50,448 nt of DNA from a methanotrophic endosymbiont of Bathymodiolus puteoserpentis (Logatchev) (lineage in GTDB: Bacteria; Pseudomonadota; Gammaproteobacteria; Methylococcales; Methylomonadaceae), in assembly GCF_900128525.1 (NCBI RefSeq), contig NZ_FQTQ01000095.1, forward strand, positions 1-50,448. The letters are read 5' to 3'. Under the pieces are notes generated by a model. The model saw only the letters and a program-made list of their open reading frames with translations. It made no database searches and had not been told where the DNA came from. Positions 14,813 through 24,082 of the stretch are shown here, piece by piece; within the stretch, counting starts at the first letter, position 1, and every line of letters starts with the position of its first letter. Position numbers and translations under genes: made by a program.

Positions 14813-15436
14813 ATGACAAATTCAAGACAAAATTACCGAAAAAATTTAGACCTTAAAGGGTTTATGTTTATCGGCGGAGCAGAGCATGAAATGCACGTGC
14901 AAAATCTTTCAATTACAGGCATGCTGGTATCTATAGATACTTCCCTTAGTGTTCATGATGTGCATGATGTATTTTTGTTGCTTAAACAATCTAGTTTAGT
15001 TGATATTTTTATAGAAAAATTAAATTTAGCAGGCGAAGCTGAAGTTGTTAGAGTCGACATGGATGGGCAGCATATATTAATTGGTTTAGAATTTAAGCAA
15101 ATTTCTTATGATGCAGATAATTTTTTATATAAACGCAAAGCTTATCGAAAAAGTATGGCTGCACCGGGTCAAGCGCTTATCGCTAAAAATGTTTATGAGT
15201 TTATGACGCGGAATGTCTCTGTCGAAGGCCTAATGGTACGTATTCCTGAGTATGTTGCAGTTCAGGAAGGCATGTTTATTGAATTTAAGTTTGATAAGTT
15301 ACATTTACAGGGTGAAGCAAAAATTATTTGGTTTGAGCACGATGATAATGAAGGAACTCTATTAGGGCTTGAATATCAGCATATGGAAAAAGGCGATATC
15401 AAAGGGATTCCTGAGTTTTATCATAGAGGCGCATAG
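14813..15436 (+). CDS. protein with two tandem PilZ domains
   Basis: A 207-residue cytosolic protein built from two PilZ-like halves. The first has RQNYRKNL at about 5-12 and QNLSITGML at about 30-38. The second has KRKAYRKSM at about 107-115 and TRNVSVEGLMV at about 132-142. Both keep RxxxR-like and NxSxxG-like residues, so each could bind c-di-GMP; the first half's N-terminal Arg spacing is the weaker. Its 3' end overlaps the convergent ybiB gene by 16 bp. No ribosome binding site is obvious before ATG 14813. Target unknown. Confidence 0.8.
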   Translation: MTNSRQNYRKNLDLKGFMFIGGAEHEMHVQNLSITGMLVSIDTSLSVHDVHDVFLLLKQSSLVDIFIEKLNLAGEAEVVRVDMDGQHILIGLEFKQISYDADNFLYKRKAYRKSMAAPGQALIAKNVYEFMTRNVSVEGLMVRIPEYVAVQEGMFIEFKFDKLHLQGEAKIIWFEHDDNEGTLLGLEYQHMEKGDIKGIPEFYHRGA

Positions 15437-16425
15437 GCCTTCTTATTTCGTTTATGCCAATATTGTTCTGCTAAATTATGCGCATCTGCCTGAGATGCAA
15501 CTTTTCCAAGTAGCTTTAAAGCAACAGCCGTTGTACCAATAATGCTCGCTTGAGCAAACTCATCCTGCCATTCATCACGCCAAACTTGTATCAGTTGCTT
15601 AGGCTCTAATTGCTTAGGTTTGACATGGCGGCGAGCGAACAATGCTGGCCATACTTCTTCTGAAAGTTCATTATTATGTACGCTTTGTACTAAACACTCC
15701 ATATCAGGGTTACGCTCTGTTTCTCCTCCTTCGCCTTTTAAAACGGCCATATGAGGCTGCTGTAAAAGTAAGGCAGCCTCTTGGTGTACGGGGCGATAGC
15801 CTGGGTGAAAAATACCTTGGATGCTATAAGGCGCGTTAAAGGGGTTAATTAAACGTACTAAAGTATGTACGGGTGAGCGTAAACCCATTAGCGAACGTAG
15901 GTGTATCATTTTATTTAAAGTAGGGCAGAACTGCTCTAATGATAAATAAGAAAAGTTGTTACTTTGCAGTTGTTGTTCGGCTTGAGTAATGGACTGTGCT
16001 GGAGCCAAGGAAAAGACAGGTAATATGTCTTGAACAAATAGGCGGCTTTCTGAATGAGAGGCAGAACCGTGCATTAAAACTTTAATACCATTTTCTGCCA
16101 GTAATAAGCTGGACAATATAAACCAAGGTAAGTGCCTACGCTTACCTGCATAAGCTGACCAATCTAAGTCTGCTTGTTGAGTTGTATATTTAGGCAACGT
16201 TTCACGCACTGCGAGTACAAAACCAGCGAGTTCTTCTGGTGTTTCTTCTTTAACTCGCATTAACATTAAAAAGGCACCGAGTTGTATGTCTTCAACTTCA
16301 CCCGCCAAAATCATGCGCATGGCTTGATAAGCCTCTTCTTGCGTGAGTGGGCGCGAACCATTTTTTCCTTTACCTAAAATACGAATAGTTTCTGCGAAAG
16401 GGTGTTCTTTGTTTTCTGTGCTCAT
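15421..16425 (-). CDS. ybiB: YbiB/TrpD2-type glycosyl-transferase-fold protein
   Basis: A 334-residue protein with the fold of anthranilate phosphoribosyltransferase but without its catalytic glycine loop. The opening AETIRILGKGKNGSRPLTQEEAYQAM and GEVEDIQLGAFLMLMRVKEETPEELAGF match YbiB (TrpD2), whose E. coli member is a nucleic-acid-binding protein. GYRPVHQEAALLL and KGEGGETERNPD are further family blocks. The ATG overlaps the regA stop by one base (TAATG), so it is translationally coupled to regA. Function in this operon is not known. Confidence 0.85.
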   Translation of the reverse strand: MSTENKEHPFAETIRILGKGKNGSRPLTQEEAYQAMRMILAGEVEDIQLGAFLMLMRVKEETPEELAGFVLAVRETLPKYTTQQADLDWSAYAGKRRHLPWFILSSLLLAENGIKVLMHGSASHSESRLFVQDILPVFSLAPAQSITQAEQQLQSNNFSYLSLEQFCPTLNKMIHLRSLMGLRSPVHTLVRLINPFNAPYSIQGIFHPGYRPVHQEAALLLQQPHMAVLKGEGGETERNPDMECLVQSVHNNELSEEVWPALFARRHVKPKQLEPKQLIQVWRDEWQDEFAQASIIGTTAVALKLLGKVASQADAHNLAEQYWHKRNKKAYAPL

Positions 16426-16967
16426 TATTCTTTTACCGGACGCTTATCTAATTTTCGTTGTAAAGTGCGGCGGTGCATATTAAGTGCACGTGCAGCCGCT
16501 GAAATATTGCCATCATGTTCCATTAATACTTTCTGTAAATGTTCCCATTCTAAGCGTTTGACTGATAGTGGGTTTTCATTAATGGCAACTGAGCTGTCAC
16601 CTGAGTCTTTATTCAGTGCTTGTAATATTTCATCTGCATTAGCTGGCTTGGTTAAATAATGTTTAGCACCGAGCTTGATTGCTTCAACTGCTGTGGCAAT
16701 GCTAGCAAATCCGGTTAGCATCACAATTTGTGTATTGATATCCAAAGAAATCAGTTTTTGTACTAATTCTAGGCCAGATTCGTAGCCTATACGTAAATCA
16801 ATAACGGCATATTCGGGTTCAAATTGCTCGGCTAAGCTAAGGCCGGTTTTTACATCGTAGGCAACAGAGACCTCAAAGCCTCGTTTTTCCAATGCTGATT
16901 TAAGGACTGAGCAATAGGTTTGGTCGTCATCAACGAGTAATAAGCGAGCTTGAGTTTCTTCAGACAT
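16425..16967 (-). CDS. regA: RegA/PrrA-type redox response regulator
   Basis: A 180-residue two-domain regulator. ATG 16967 is chosen: it gives the usual RegA length, and the longer frame would add a hydrophobic leader. The receiver domain has the DDD cluster at 13-15, the phospho-acceptor Asp57 in AVIDLRIG and Lys in LTKPAN. A Fis-type helix-turn-helix at the C-terminus reads GNISAAARALNMHRRTLQRK. RegA is phosphorylated by RegB and controls respiratory, carbon and energy genes under low oxygen or a reduced quinone pool. It is 10 bp after regB and overlaps ybiB. Confidence 0.92.
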   Translation of the reverse strand: MSEETQARLLLVDDDQTYCSVLKSALEKRGFEVSVAYDVKTGLSLAEQFEPEYAVIDLRIGYESGLELVQKLISLDINTQIVMLTGFASIATAVEAIKLGAKHYLTKPANADEILQALNKDSGDSSVAINENPLSVKRLEWEHLQKVLMEHDGNISAAARALNMHRRTLQRKLDKRPVKE

Positions 16968-16977
16968 AGGTGATAAG

Positions 16978-18315
16978 TTAGCTAGGGACGAGAGGTAGAA
17001 AAATATCAATACAAGCACCACCTGTAGGTGAGTTACTGACTTCTATTGTACCGCCTATACGATTAATTGTTGAGTAGGTAAGAAATAATCCAACACCTAA
17101 ACCTTGGTTGTTATTATTAATGGGGGCTTTGCCAATTTTATCCAGTAATTCATCAGGTATGCCAGGGCCGTAGTCGCGTATTTGTAGGCCAATAAAGTTT
17201 TCTTGTGTGCAACGATGAATCGCTAAATCAATGCCTTTTTCTTGAGGTGAGGCTTCAGCGGCATTATTTAAGATATTAATTAAAGAATGTGTGAGGGTGA
17301 GCTCAGCTATGATGGAGGAGTGCAATGGTGCTTCAGGGTTAATAAGTAAATTTAATTTAACACCAGGCTGTTGGCTACGCCATTGCATGATCACTTCATC
17401 CAAATAATCGCTGAGCAAGGTAATATGCCCTGAATCTGCGCGTAATTCACCAGCAGAGGCGGACATAACAGATAAGGCTTGTTTGCAGCGGTTAATTTGA
17501 TCTTGCATGATGGTCATTTTTTCATGCAATTCAGTTTGCGTTATTGGGCCTGTATCATGTTTTAATTCATGAGCAATAATAGCCATCGTACCTAAAGGTG
17601 TGCCCATGTCATGTGCGGCACTTGCTGCCAAAGTACCTAAAGAGATAATTCGGTCATCTTGTAAGGCTTTTTCTCGTGCTTCGGCCAGTGTACGTTCTCC
17701 CGCTTTAATCGTGTTAGATAGTTCCAGAGAAAAAAATGCAACTAAACCTGCACTACAGACAAAACCAAACCACATACCAAAGATATGAAAATTAAAAAAT
17801 TCCTCATCTTCTTGAGTATGCATATTATGCGCCATATCACCCATCTCAGCATGCATTAAATGGGGGGCGACACTTAATAAAGAAGCATGGTAGGGAATCA
17901 AAAAAGTGTATATAGTTGTTGTTAATATAACCATATACCAAGTGTAGGCATGGGGTAGCGTGATTGCGGTAAGAATAACTGGTAGCAAGAAAATCCAAGT
18001 AAATGGGTTGGTTGCACCGCCGGTTAGATATAAAAGTGCAGCAATAGCAAGAACATCAATAGCTAATTGTGAAAAAATCTCCATTTCGGTCACTGGTACA
18101 TCGGTTTTTAAGCGAATCCAAGTGTATAAATTAACCGTACCGATAGCGAGAATAGTGAGCCAAAGTGCTTCTTGATGTAATGGAATCTTTAAAATATCAA
18201 TGGAAATCAGCAGTAGTAGTGATTCACCGCCTATCATTAAATTTCTAAGAATAAACAGCCACTGTAAATTTTCTTTAGCAGAAATCTCTGTTTTAGGAAG
18301 GATATTAATTAGCAT
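16978..18315 (-). CDS. regB: RegB/PrrB-type redox sensor histidine kinase
   Basis: A 445-residue inner-membrane kinase with six N-terminal membrane segments. The RegB quinone-sensing motif GGxxNPF is present (GGATNPF, 99-105). The H-box ASAAHDMGTPLGTMAI holds the phospho-accepting His235. A Cys at 277 (INRCKQAL) matches the redox Cys of the RegB dimerisation region. The ATPase has NILNNAAEAS and GPGIPDELLDKIG and ends LGVGLFL. The loop between membrane segments 5 and 6 (143-177) is rich in His and Met, an unusual feature. It starts 1 bp after ubiB. Confidence 0.93.
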   Translation of the reverse strand: MLINILPKTEISAKENLQWLFILRNLMIGGESLLLLISIDILKIPLHQEALWLTILAIGTVNLYTWIRLKTDVPVTEMEIFSQLAIDVLAIAALLYLTGGATNPFTWIFLLPVILTAITLPHAYTWYMVILTTTIYTFLIPYHASLLSVAPHLMHAEMGDMAHNMHTQEDEEFFNFHIFGMWFGFVCSAGLVAFFSLELSNTIKAGERTLAEAREKALQDDRIISLGTLAASAAHDMGTPLGTMAIIAHELKHDTGPITQTELHEKMTIMQDQINRCKQALSVMSASAGELRADSGHITLLSDYLDEVIMQWRSQQPGVKLNLLINPEAPLHSSIIAELTLTHSLINILNNAAEASPQEKGIDLAIHRCTQENFIGLQIRDYGPGIPDELLDKIGKAPINNNNQGLGVGLFLTYSTINRIGGTIEVSNSPTGGACIDIFLPLVPS

Positions 18316-18316
18316 T

Positions 18317-19867
18317 TTAGTTGAAAAATATCGCTGCGCTAATCATAGTGGCACTGGCCAATAAAGCATAAAGCGTTCCTTTATGGTTGCTTTGCATTTC
18401 CTCACGTAGTCGGTCTAATTGTTGGTGGTGTGCTGTAGCACGTTGACTCGTATGTGCTGCATCATCGAGCACTTGAAATAGTAGCGTTGGAATTTCAGGG
18501 AAGTGCTCGGCTAATTCAGGGAATTTTTTGAGTGCTTGTTGTATTTTGGCTTTTGGGCTAACGCGCTCTTTAAACCAAGCTTCTAAAAAAGGTTTGGCAG
18601 TTTGCCATAAATCTAAATCAGGGTAAAGCTGACGACCTAGACCTTCAATATTGAGTAAAGTTTTTTGTAATAACACTAATTGTGGTTGCACTTCCATATC
18701 AAAGCGGCGCGCGGTTTGGAATAAACGTAATAGTAATAAGCCAAAGGAAATATCCTTCAAAGGTTTGTCAAAAATAGGCTCACAAACGCTACGAATAGCA
18801 GATTCAAACTCTTCAACACGAGTGTGTGCTGGAACCCAGCCCGACTGTATATGCATTTCCGCGACACGGCGATAATCACGGTTAAAGAAAGCCAGTAAGT
18901 TTTCTGCTAAATAGCGTTGGTCGGAAGAAGATAAGGTGCCAACAATACCAAAATCAACCGCAATATATTTTCCTGGTAGTTCAACAAAAATATTACCAGG
19001 GTGCATGTCGGCATGAAAAAAATTATCTCTAAAGACTTGGGTAAAGAATATTTCTACACCGCGTTCAGCCAATAATTTGAAATCAGCACCTGCAACACGT
19101 AATTCTTCGATATTACCCACGGGAATGCCATAGATGCGTTCCATAACGAGCACTTTGCGACGAGTGAATTCCCAATGAATGGCAGGAACATAAAGCGCAT
19201 CAGAATTTTCAAAATTACGCCTTAATTTTGTTGCATTACCTGCTTCTCTAACAAGATCTAGTTCATCAAGTAGCGTTTTTTCAAATTCAGCAACAATTTC
19301 TTTGGCATGTAAGCGCTTAGCTTCTGTCCAGAATTTTTCAGCAAAATAAGCCAGCTCGTAAAGTAAACCTATATCTGAATGTATCCATTTTTCCACATCA
19401 GGGCGTAAAACTTTAACGATAACTTGCTCACCGCTATGTAAAACTGCCGCATGAACTTGGGCAACAGAGGCAGAAGCTAAAGGGCTGGAAGAAAATTCAG
19501 CAAAGGCCGTTGCAATGGACATACCTAATTCTTGCTCGATAACTTCGCGTGCTTGTTGGTCAGAAAAAGGCGGTACTTTATCTTGTAGTTTGACGAGTTC
19601 ATCGGCAATATCATCGGGCAATATATCTTTGCGCGTAGATAGTGCTTGGCCAAATTTAACATAAATCGGCCCTAGATCTTCTAAAGTACGGCGGATGCGC
19701 TCTCCCCGTGTACCAAATTCTTTTTTACGCCAGAAATTAGGGGAGAAAATAGCTAGAAAACGTAGCGGCCTGAATAAATGCGTTTTTAGAATGAGGTCAT
19801 CGAGCCCATGAGTAATGAGTACCCAGTTTATGTTAAGTAACCTTAGAATTAGTTTGGGGTGCTTCAC
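18317..19867 (-). CDS. ubiB: UbiB, ubiquinone biosynthesis ATPase/kinase-like protein
   Basis: A 516-residue atypical protein-kinase-like ATPase that supports the late ring-modifying steps of ubiquinone synthesis at the inner membrane. The family motif KxGQ is seen in [19 protein letters not shown] near 68-86. The A-rich loop [11 protein letters not shown] replaces the usual G-loop, VKVLRPDV holds the Lys, and [12 protein letters not shown] and AVDFGIVG hold the catalytic and metal residues. A C-terminal hydrophobic stretch ([17 protein letters not shown]) anchors it. The start is GTG 19867, with GGAAG five bases upstream. It lies between ubiJ and regB. Confidence 0.97.
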   Translation of the reverse strand: MKHPKLILRLLNINWVLITHGLDDLILKTHLFRPLRFLAIFSPNFWRKKEFGTRGERIRRTLEDLGPIYVKFGQALSTRKDILPDDIADELVKLQDKVPPFSDQQAREVIEQELGMSIATAFAEFSSSPLASASVAQVHAAVLHSGEQVIVKVLRPDVEKWIHSDIGLLYELAYFAEKFWTEAKRLHAKEIVAEFEKTLLDELDLVREAGNATKLRRNFENSDALYVPAIHWEFTRRKVLVMERIYGIPVGNIEELRVAGADFKLLAERGVEIFFTQVFRDNFFHADMHPGNIFVELPGKYIAVDFGIVGTLSSSDQRYLAENLLAFFNRDYRRVAEMHIQSGWVPAHTRVEEFESAIRSVCEPIFDKPLKDISFGLLLLRLFQTARRFDMEVQPQLVLLQKTLLNIEGLGRQLYPDLDLWQTAKPFLEAWFKERVSPKAKIQQALKKFPELAEHFPEIPTLLFQVLDDAAHTSQRATAHHQQLDRLREEMQSNHKGTLYALLASATMISAAIFFN

Positions 19868-19877
19868 GTAATCTTCC

Positions 19878-20501
19878 TTAAGCTTGTTTGGCTTTCAATG
19901 TGTCATTTAAACGCGTTACGCGTGCTTCGAGGCGGTCAAAATCTTCTTTTAGCTGGTCAACTTGTTGACTAAAGATGTTGATCTCAGGTGCGGGCGGGAG
20001 GTCTTTACTTTCATCTTGTAAAAACTCAGTGATATTAAGCTTTAAGGTATTTGCGCTTTCTTGTTGCCAATCATTGAGGCCGCGAAAAAGATTGCCCACT
20101 TTATGTGCAATAATATCGCCAGTGTAATGTGATAGCTGTTCTTCTAAGTCTATATCCAGTTGGGCAAATAATTGTTGAAAGTGGTGACCTAAATTTAGAT
20201 CACCTTCAATAGTGACTTCACCAGAGAAAAATGAACGGGCAGGTTTAGAGCTTAGCCCCATTAAACCAAAGGCAGGTAATGAACCTTTAAGTGTAGTATC
20301 TGCAGTTTCTGCATATTGATCCATAATCTGAATACGCTGAGCTGTAGGGCAGAGGTATATCGTTTCGTTAAATGGGAGCAAAGTAATAGCAATGACTTTC
20401 CCCGTTAATGGCTGTAAAAAGAGATCAATATCTTCATCTAAGTGAAGGTATTTATTGAGCGCAGTTTCAAAGGCGTTAATAAGTAAGGGTTTGATTGTCA
20501 T
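19878..20501 (-). CDS. ubiJ: UbiJ, ubiquinone biosynthesis accessory factor
   Basis: A 207-residue protein with an N-terminal SCP2 lipid-binding domain ([14 protein letters not shown] to [15 protein letters not shown]) and a C-terminal coiled coil ([18 protein letters not shown]). UbiJ binds ubiquinone intermediates and assembles the soluble Ubi metabolon. The start is set at ATG 20501; the longer frame would open at TTG 20555 inside a hairpin. It is between ubiE and ubiB, the usual gamma order, with 10 bp to ubiB. Confidence 0.93.
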   Translation of the reverse strand: MTIKPLLINAFETALNKYLHLDEDIDLFLQPLTGKVIAITLLPFNETIYLCPTAQRIQIMDQYAETADTTLKGSLPAFGLMGLSSKPARSFFSGEVTIEGDLNLGHHFQQLFAQLDIDLEEQLSHYTGDIIAHKVGNLFRGLNDWQQESANTLKLNITEFLQDESKDLPPAPEINIFSQQVDQLKEDFDRLEARVTRLNDTLKAKQA

Positions 20502-20548
20502 ACGATTAATAAGCAGCAATGAGAGGAGGGGGTGGGTAGGGCTTGTAA

Positions 20549-20570
20549 GGCGCAATCAGAGGATTGCGCC
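20549..20570 (-). promoter_or_regulatory. 9-bp hairpin between ubiE and ubiJ
   Basis: GGCGCAATC (20549-20557) and GATTGCGCC (20562-20570) form a perfect 9-bp stem with a 4-base loop. It begins 14 bp after the ubiE stop and ends 47 bp before the ubiJ ATG. There is no T-run on either strand, so it is more likely an mRNA processing or stability hairpin, or a weak attenuator, than a terminator. Confidence 0.7.
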
Positions 20571-20584
20571 ATTTATTTGCTGAC

Positions 20585-21334
20585 TTAAAATTTATACCCC
20601 CTATGTACAGAGACAATACCTTGTGACATATTAAAATACTCACAACGCTCTAGCCCTGCATTTTGCATCATTTCTTTTAGTGCATCTTGTTTAGGGTGCA
20701 TACGAATCGATTCAGCTAAATAACGGTAGCTGTCTTCGTCTTTAGCAATAATTTTGCCAATTTTGGGCAATAACTTAAACGAATAAAAGTCATAAACTTT
20801 TTCTGTCACTTTATCTGTTGGGTGGGAAAATTCTAAAACAATAACGCGACCACCCGGTTTGAGTACGCGGTACATAGAGCGTAAGGCTGCATCTTTATCG
20901 GTGACGTTACGTAAGCCAAAAGCAATACAGACGCAGTCAAAAGTATTATCCTCAAAAGGTAGGCATTCAGCGTTAACTTGAGCATAGCTAACATTGCCAA
21001 CTAAACCGCGGTCAATTAATCGGTCACGTCCAGTGCGTAGCATTTCTGAATTAATATCGGCTAGAACAATTGCGCCATTTTTACCTACGCGCTTTTCAAA
21101 AAGTGTCGTTAAATCGCCCGTACCACCTGCTAAATCGAGTACTTTCTCGCCTTCGCGGACATTGCTTAATTGGACGGCAACCCGTTTCCAGATGCGATGA
21201 ATTCCGAGGGACATTAAGTCATTCATAACGTCATACTGACTTGCTACAGAATCAAAAACTCCGCGCACTAATTTGACCTTGTCTTGTTCGGCGACTTGTT
21301 TAAAACCAAAGTGGGTCGTATTTTTAGTTGTCAT
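20585..21334 (-). CDS. ubiE: UbiE, demethylmenaquinone/ubiquinone C-methyltransferase
   Basis: A 249-residue SAM-dependent methyltransferase that adds the C-5 methyl group in ubiquinone (and menaquinone, if made). [20 protein letters not shown] opens it. [12 protein letters not shown] near 65-76 is the SAM motif. [18 protein letters not shown] and AFGLRNVTD are signature blocks. It ends [13 protein letters not shown], standard for UbiE. It is the first gene of the ubi block, with ubiJ after 83 bp. Confidence 0.98.
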   Translation of the reverse strand: MTTKNTTHFGFKQVAEQDKVKLVRGVFDSVASQYDVMNDLMSLGIHRIWKRVAVQLSNVREGEKVLDLAGGTGDLTTLFEKRVGKNGAIVLADINSEMLRTGRDRLIDRGLVGNVSYAQVNAECLPFEDNTFDCVCIAFGLRNVTDKDAALRSMYRVLKPGGRVIVLEFSHPTDKVTEKVYDFYSFKLLPKIGKIIAKDEDSYRYLAESIRMHPKQDALKEMMQNAGLERCEYFNMSQGIVSVHRGYKF

Positions 21335-21358
21335 AGGTTTATCTTAAAATATAAAGGG

Positions 21359-21379
21359 GTAGGCTTTTTATTTGCCTAC
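21359..21379. repeat. small perfect hairpin upstream of ubiE
   Basis: GTAGGC (21359-21364) and GCCTAC (21374-21379) form a 6-bp stem with an AT-only loop. On the plus strand it follows GGG and precedes no T-run. It lies 25 bp upstream of the ubiE start, where it could fold in the leader RNA. Its role is unknown. Confidence 0.5.
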
Positions 21380-21396
21380 AATCTGAAAAAAGAGTC

Positions 21397-21472
21397 GTAG
21401 GATGTGCTGGCGATAGGAAGCGCATCCTACAGACCTTAATAGCTCAAATACCCGTGGATAATGAGAAGTTAC
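21397..21472. repeat. dispersed repeat, GTAGGATG family, short copy
   Basis: GTAGGATG-T-GCT (21397 onward) pairs with AGC-G-CATCCTAC (ending 21430). It is followed by a 27-base tail at 21446-21472 (starting AAATACCCGTGGAT) that matches 41545-41571 at 25 of 27 positions. The tail lies outside the hairpin in both copies, so the repeat unit is hairpin plus tail. Confidence 0.8.
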
Positions 21473-21516
21473 GTTTTTATATCACAAATTTAAGGGATGC
21501 TGTGCTAACCATTAGT

Positions 21517-21906
21517 TTAATTTTGTGCGGGTTCTATGCGTGTATGGTTTGCTGCCTTTAGTTCTTCTAAATAGTTAGCCCATATAACATCGTATTCATT
21601 ACCGAGTTTATAGAGTAATTCCCAGGTATAAATGCCAGTACTATGGCCATCACTAAAATCAGGAGAAATACCATAATTGCCAATAGCTCTAATGGCATTT
21701 ATAGTCACGTTTTCTTTGCCAATTTGCAAAGTTTCTTGGCCTGGGGCATGCCCCATGGCTTCGGCTGATGGTGTGCAGACACGCAGGTATTCACAGGGTA
21801 GCTGAAAGGTTTGACCATTATCAAAACTGACTTCAAGTATACGTGATACTTTATGTAGCTTTATATCTGTGGGGAAAGTGTTAATTGGTTCGGCTTTAAT
21901 ACGCAT
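21517..21906 (-). CDS. DUF971-domain protein
   Basis: A 129-residue protein whose DUF971 domain (the N-terminal domain of gamma-butyrobetaine hydroxylase-like proteins) spans about 12-110: DIKLHKVSRILEVSFDNG, LPCEYLRVCTPSAEA, NVTINAIRAIGNYGI, FSDGHSTGIYTWELLY. Small stand-alone members lie between hslU and ubiE in many gammaproteobacteria. The function is not established; some members bind iron-sulfur clusters. It is 2 bp after hslU. Confidence 0.88.
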   Translation of the reverse strand: MRIKAEPINTFPTDIKLHKVSRILEVSFDNGQTFQLPCEYLRVCTPSAEAMGHAPGQETLQIGKENVTINAIRAIGNYGISPDFSDGHSTGIYTWELLYKLGNEYDVIWANYLEELKAANHTRIEPAQN

Positions 21907-21908
21907 AA

Positions 21909-23228
21909 TTATAAAATATATCGACTTAAATCTTCATCTTGGACGAATTCAGATAGATTATCATTGACATAAGCTTCAGTGATCATAATATCTTTATCAA
22001 CTAAATCAGGTGCATCAAAAGAAACAGATTCTAATAACCGCTCCAATATCGTGTGTAAGCGGCGAGCACCAATGTTTTCAGTTTTTTCATTGACCTCCCA
22101 AGCAAGTTCAGCAATGCGTTTAATTCCATCTTCACTAAAGCTAAGACTCAAACCTTCTGTTGCCAGTAGAGCTTGGTACTGTTCGGTTAAAGATGCGTCA
22201 GGCTCAGTTAAAATACGTATAAAGTCAGCACTACTTAAAGCCTCTAATTCAACACGAATAGGGAAACGACCTTGTAATTCAGGGATTAAATCAGAAGGTT
22301 TGGTTAGATGAAAAGCACCTGAAGCAATAAATAAAATATGATCGGTTTTAATCATGCCATATTTAGTGCTGACCGTACTACCTTCAACTAAAGGTAATAA
22401 ATCTCTTTGCACACCTTCGCGAGATACATCGCCACCACCGCTATCAGAGCGTTTACATACTTTGTCGATTTCATCTAAAAAGACAATACCATGTTGCTCA
22501 ACTGACTCTACAGCCGTTAATTTGATTTCGTCTTCATTAACAAGTTTAGCAGCATGCTCTTCAGTTAATAGCTTAAGTGCATCTTTTACGGCGAGTTTCT
22601 GCGTTTTGGTTTTATCATTATTTAGGTTTTGGAACATGCCTTGTAATTGGCTGGTCATCTCTTCCATGCCGGGTGGTGCCATGATTTCAACACCGATACG
22701 TGACGTTTGAATTTCTATTTCAATTTCTTTGTTATCAAAATCACCTTCACGTAATTTTTTGCGCATTTTTTGGCGTGTCGCTGCTTCCGTATCTGATAGC
22801 ATGCCACCTTCAGCGCGTGGCAATAAAATATCGAGTACGGCTTCTTCAGCATCATCAGCAGCGCGATTTTGTACTTTTTCTGTCGCTGTTTCGCGCGTCA
22901 TTTTCATCGCTGTTTCAACTAAATCACGGATGATGGATTCTACATCACGACCAACATAGCCAACCTCGGTGAATTTAGTCGCTTCTATTTTAATAAATGG
23001 CGCATTAGCTAAGCGGGCTAAGCGGCGTGCAATTTCAGTTTTACCCACACCTGTTGGGCCAATCATAAGGATATTTTTAGGCGTGATTTCATCGCGTATA
23101 GCAATATCTACTTGCGAGCGTCTCCAGCGATTACGTAAAGCGATGGCGACTGAGCGCTTAGCACTTGTTTGACCAATAATATGCTTATCTAGTTCGTGGG
23201 CAATTTCTTTAGGTGTCATTTGTGTCAT
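21909..23228 (-). CDS. hslU: HslU, ATPase of the HslUV protease
   Basis: A 439-residue AAA+ unfoldase that feeds substrates to HslV. Walker A is GPTGVGKT at 57-64. The I-domain is an acidic, charged insertion at about 110-240. Walker B reads [10 protein letters not shown]. The sensor and end blocks are [14 protein letters not shown] and [12 protein letters not shown], with the C-terminal tail that docks into HslV. It begins 8 bp after hslV. ATG 23228 and ATG 23219 both fit; the first is kept. Confidence 0.98.
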   Translation of the reverse strand: MTQMTPKEIAHELDKHIIGQTSAKRSVAIALRNRWRRSQVDIAIRDEITPKNILMIGPTGVGKTEIARRLARLANAPFIKIEATKFTEVGYVGRDVESIIRDLVETAMKMTRETATEKVQNRAADDAEEAVLDILLPRAEGGMLSDTEAATRQKMRKKLREGDFDNKEIEIEIQTSRIGVEIMAPPGMEEMTSQLQGMFQNLNNDKTKTQKLAVKDALKLLTEEHAAKLVNEDEIKLTAVESVEQHGIVFLDEIDKVCKRSDSGGGDVSREGVQRDLLPLVEGSTVSTKYGMIKTDHILFIASGAFHLTKPSDLIPELQGRFPIRVELEALSSADFIRILTEPDASLTEQYQALLATEGLSLSFSEDGIKRIAELAWEVNEKTENIGARRLHTILERLLESVSFDAPDLVDKDIMITEAYVNDNLSEFVQDEDLSRYIL

Positions 23229-23236
23229 GTGTGTTC

Positions 23237-23785
23237 TTAATCCTTTGGTTCTGCGTCTAGCTCTTCAATACGTAAATTGTGGTTAGTATAAATACAAATA
23301 TCAGCTGCAATATTAAGTGATCTTTCCACAATTTCGCGTGCGCTTAGGTCGGTGCTTTCTAGTAAAGCACGAGCTGCGGATTGTGCAAAAGGGCCGCCTG
23401 AGCCAATGGCGATTAAATTAAATTCTGGCTCAATAACATCACCATTACCGGAAATGATTAAGGAAGATTTACTGTCTGCAATAGAAAGTAGCGCCTCTAG
23501 TTTGCGTAAAGAACGCTCAGTACGCCAATCTTTCGCCATTTCAACGGCGGCGCGAGTCAGGTTGCCGTGGTGCTTTTCTAGCTTTCCTTCGAAATGTTCA
23601 AAGAGTGTAAATGCATCCGCTGTCGCGCCCGCAAAGCCAGCAATGACTTTATCATGATATAAGCGACGCACTTTGCGCGCATTACCTTTCATTACCGTAT
23701 TACCCAAAGTAACTTGACCATCACCACCGATAACGACTTTATCGCCGCGCCGTACAGAAAGAATTGTTGTACCTCTAAAATTCAC
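23237..23785 (-). CDS. hslV: HslV, peptidase of the HslUV protease
   Basis: A 182-residue Ntn-type threonine peptidase. The chain begins [14 protein letters not shown], so removal of residues 1-5 would expose the catalytic Thr. Conserved blocks follow: [50 protein letters not shown] and [18 protein letters not shown]. It starts at GTG 23785, with GTAGGT about four bases upstream. It forms an operon with hslU, DUF971 and perhaps the ubi genes. Confidence 0.97.
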   Translation of the reverse strand: MNFRGTTILSVRRGDKVVIGGDGQVTLGNTVMKGNARKVRRLYHDKVIAGFAGATADAFTLFEHFEGKLEKHHGNLTRAAVEMAKDWRTERSLRKLEALLSIADSKSSLIISGNGDVIEPEFNLIAIGSGGPFAQSAARALLESTDLSAREIVERSLNIAADICIYTNHNLRIEELDAEPKD

Positions 23786-23993
23786 TTGACCTACCTACAA
23801 ATTAGAAAAATAAATATTTCAATTTTACATGTTTAATAGATGTCTTGATAGCCCTTAATATTAGCTTGAGCAGGCAGTGTACAAAAATGGCTACGGATTC
23901 AAGGCAGGGTGCCTGAAAATATGGGTTTAGGAGAGGAGTTATCCGTATAAATTATATAGCTTAAAAAATGAAGCATTAGCACTGACTAAAGTT

Positions 23994-24038
23994 CTGCGCC
24001 TCTTAAGTTATTTTGTACTTAATTTATATAGGGCGCAG
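23994..24038. promoter_or_regulatory. nested hairpin after the vWA protein gene
   Basis: CTGCGCC (23994-24000) pairs with GGCGCAG (24032-24038), and TTAAGT/ACTTAA pairs inside. It is downstream of the minus-strand gene ending at 24083 and upstream of hslV. It might end the vWA transcript, but the T-run expected of a Rho-independent terminator is absent. The rest of the 23786-24082 gap shows no gene. Confidence 0.45.
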
Positions 24039-24082
24039 GTGAATTTAAGGGGGAGGTATAAAGCTGACTTGTACTATTTTGG

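Noticed and set aside
15421-16425. Anthranilate phosphoribosyltransferase (TrpD)
   Set aside because: The PRPP-binding glycine loop is absent and no trp genes adjoin; the pattern is YbiB/TrpD2.
20502-20555. UbiJ start at TTG 20555
   Set aside because: The added 18 residues are unlike UbiJ and fall in a hairpin; ATG 20501 fits the family start.
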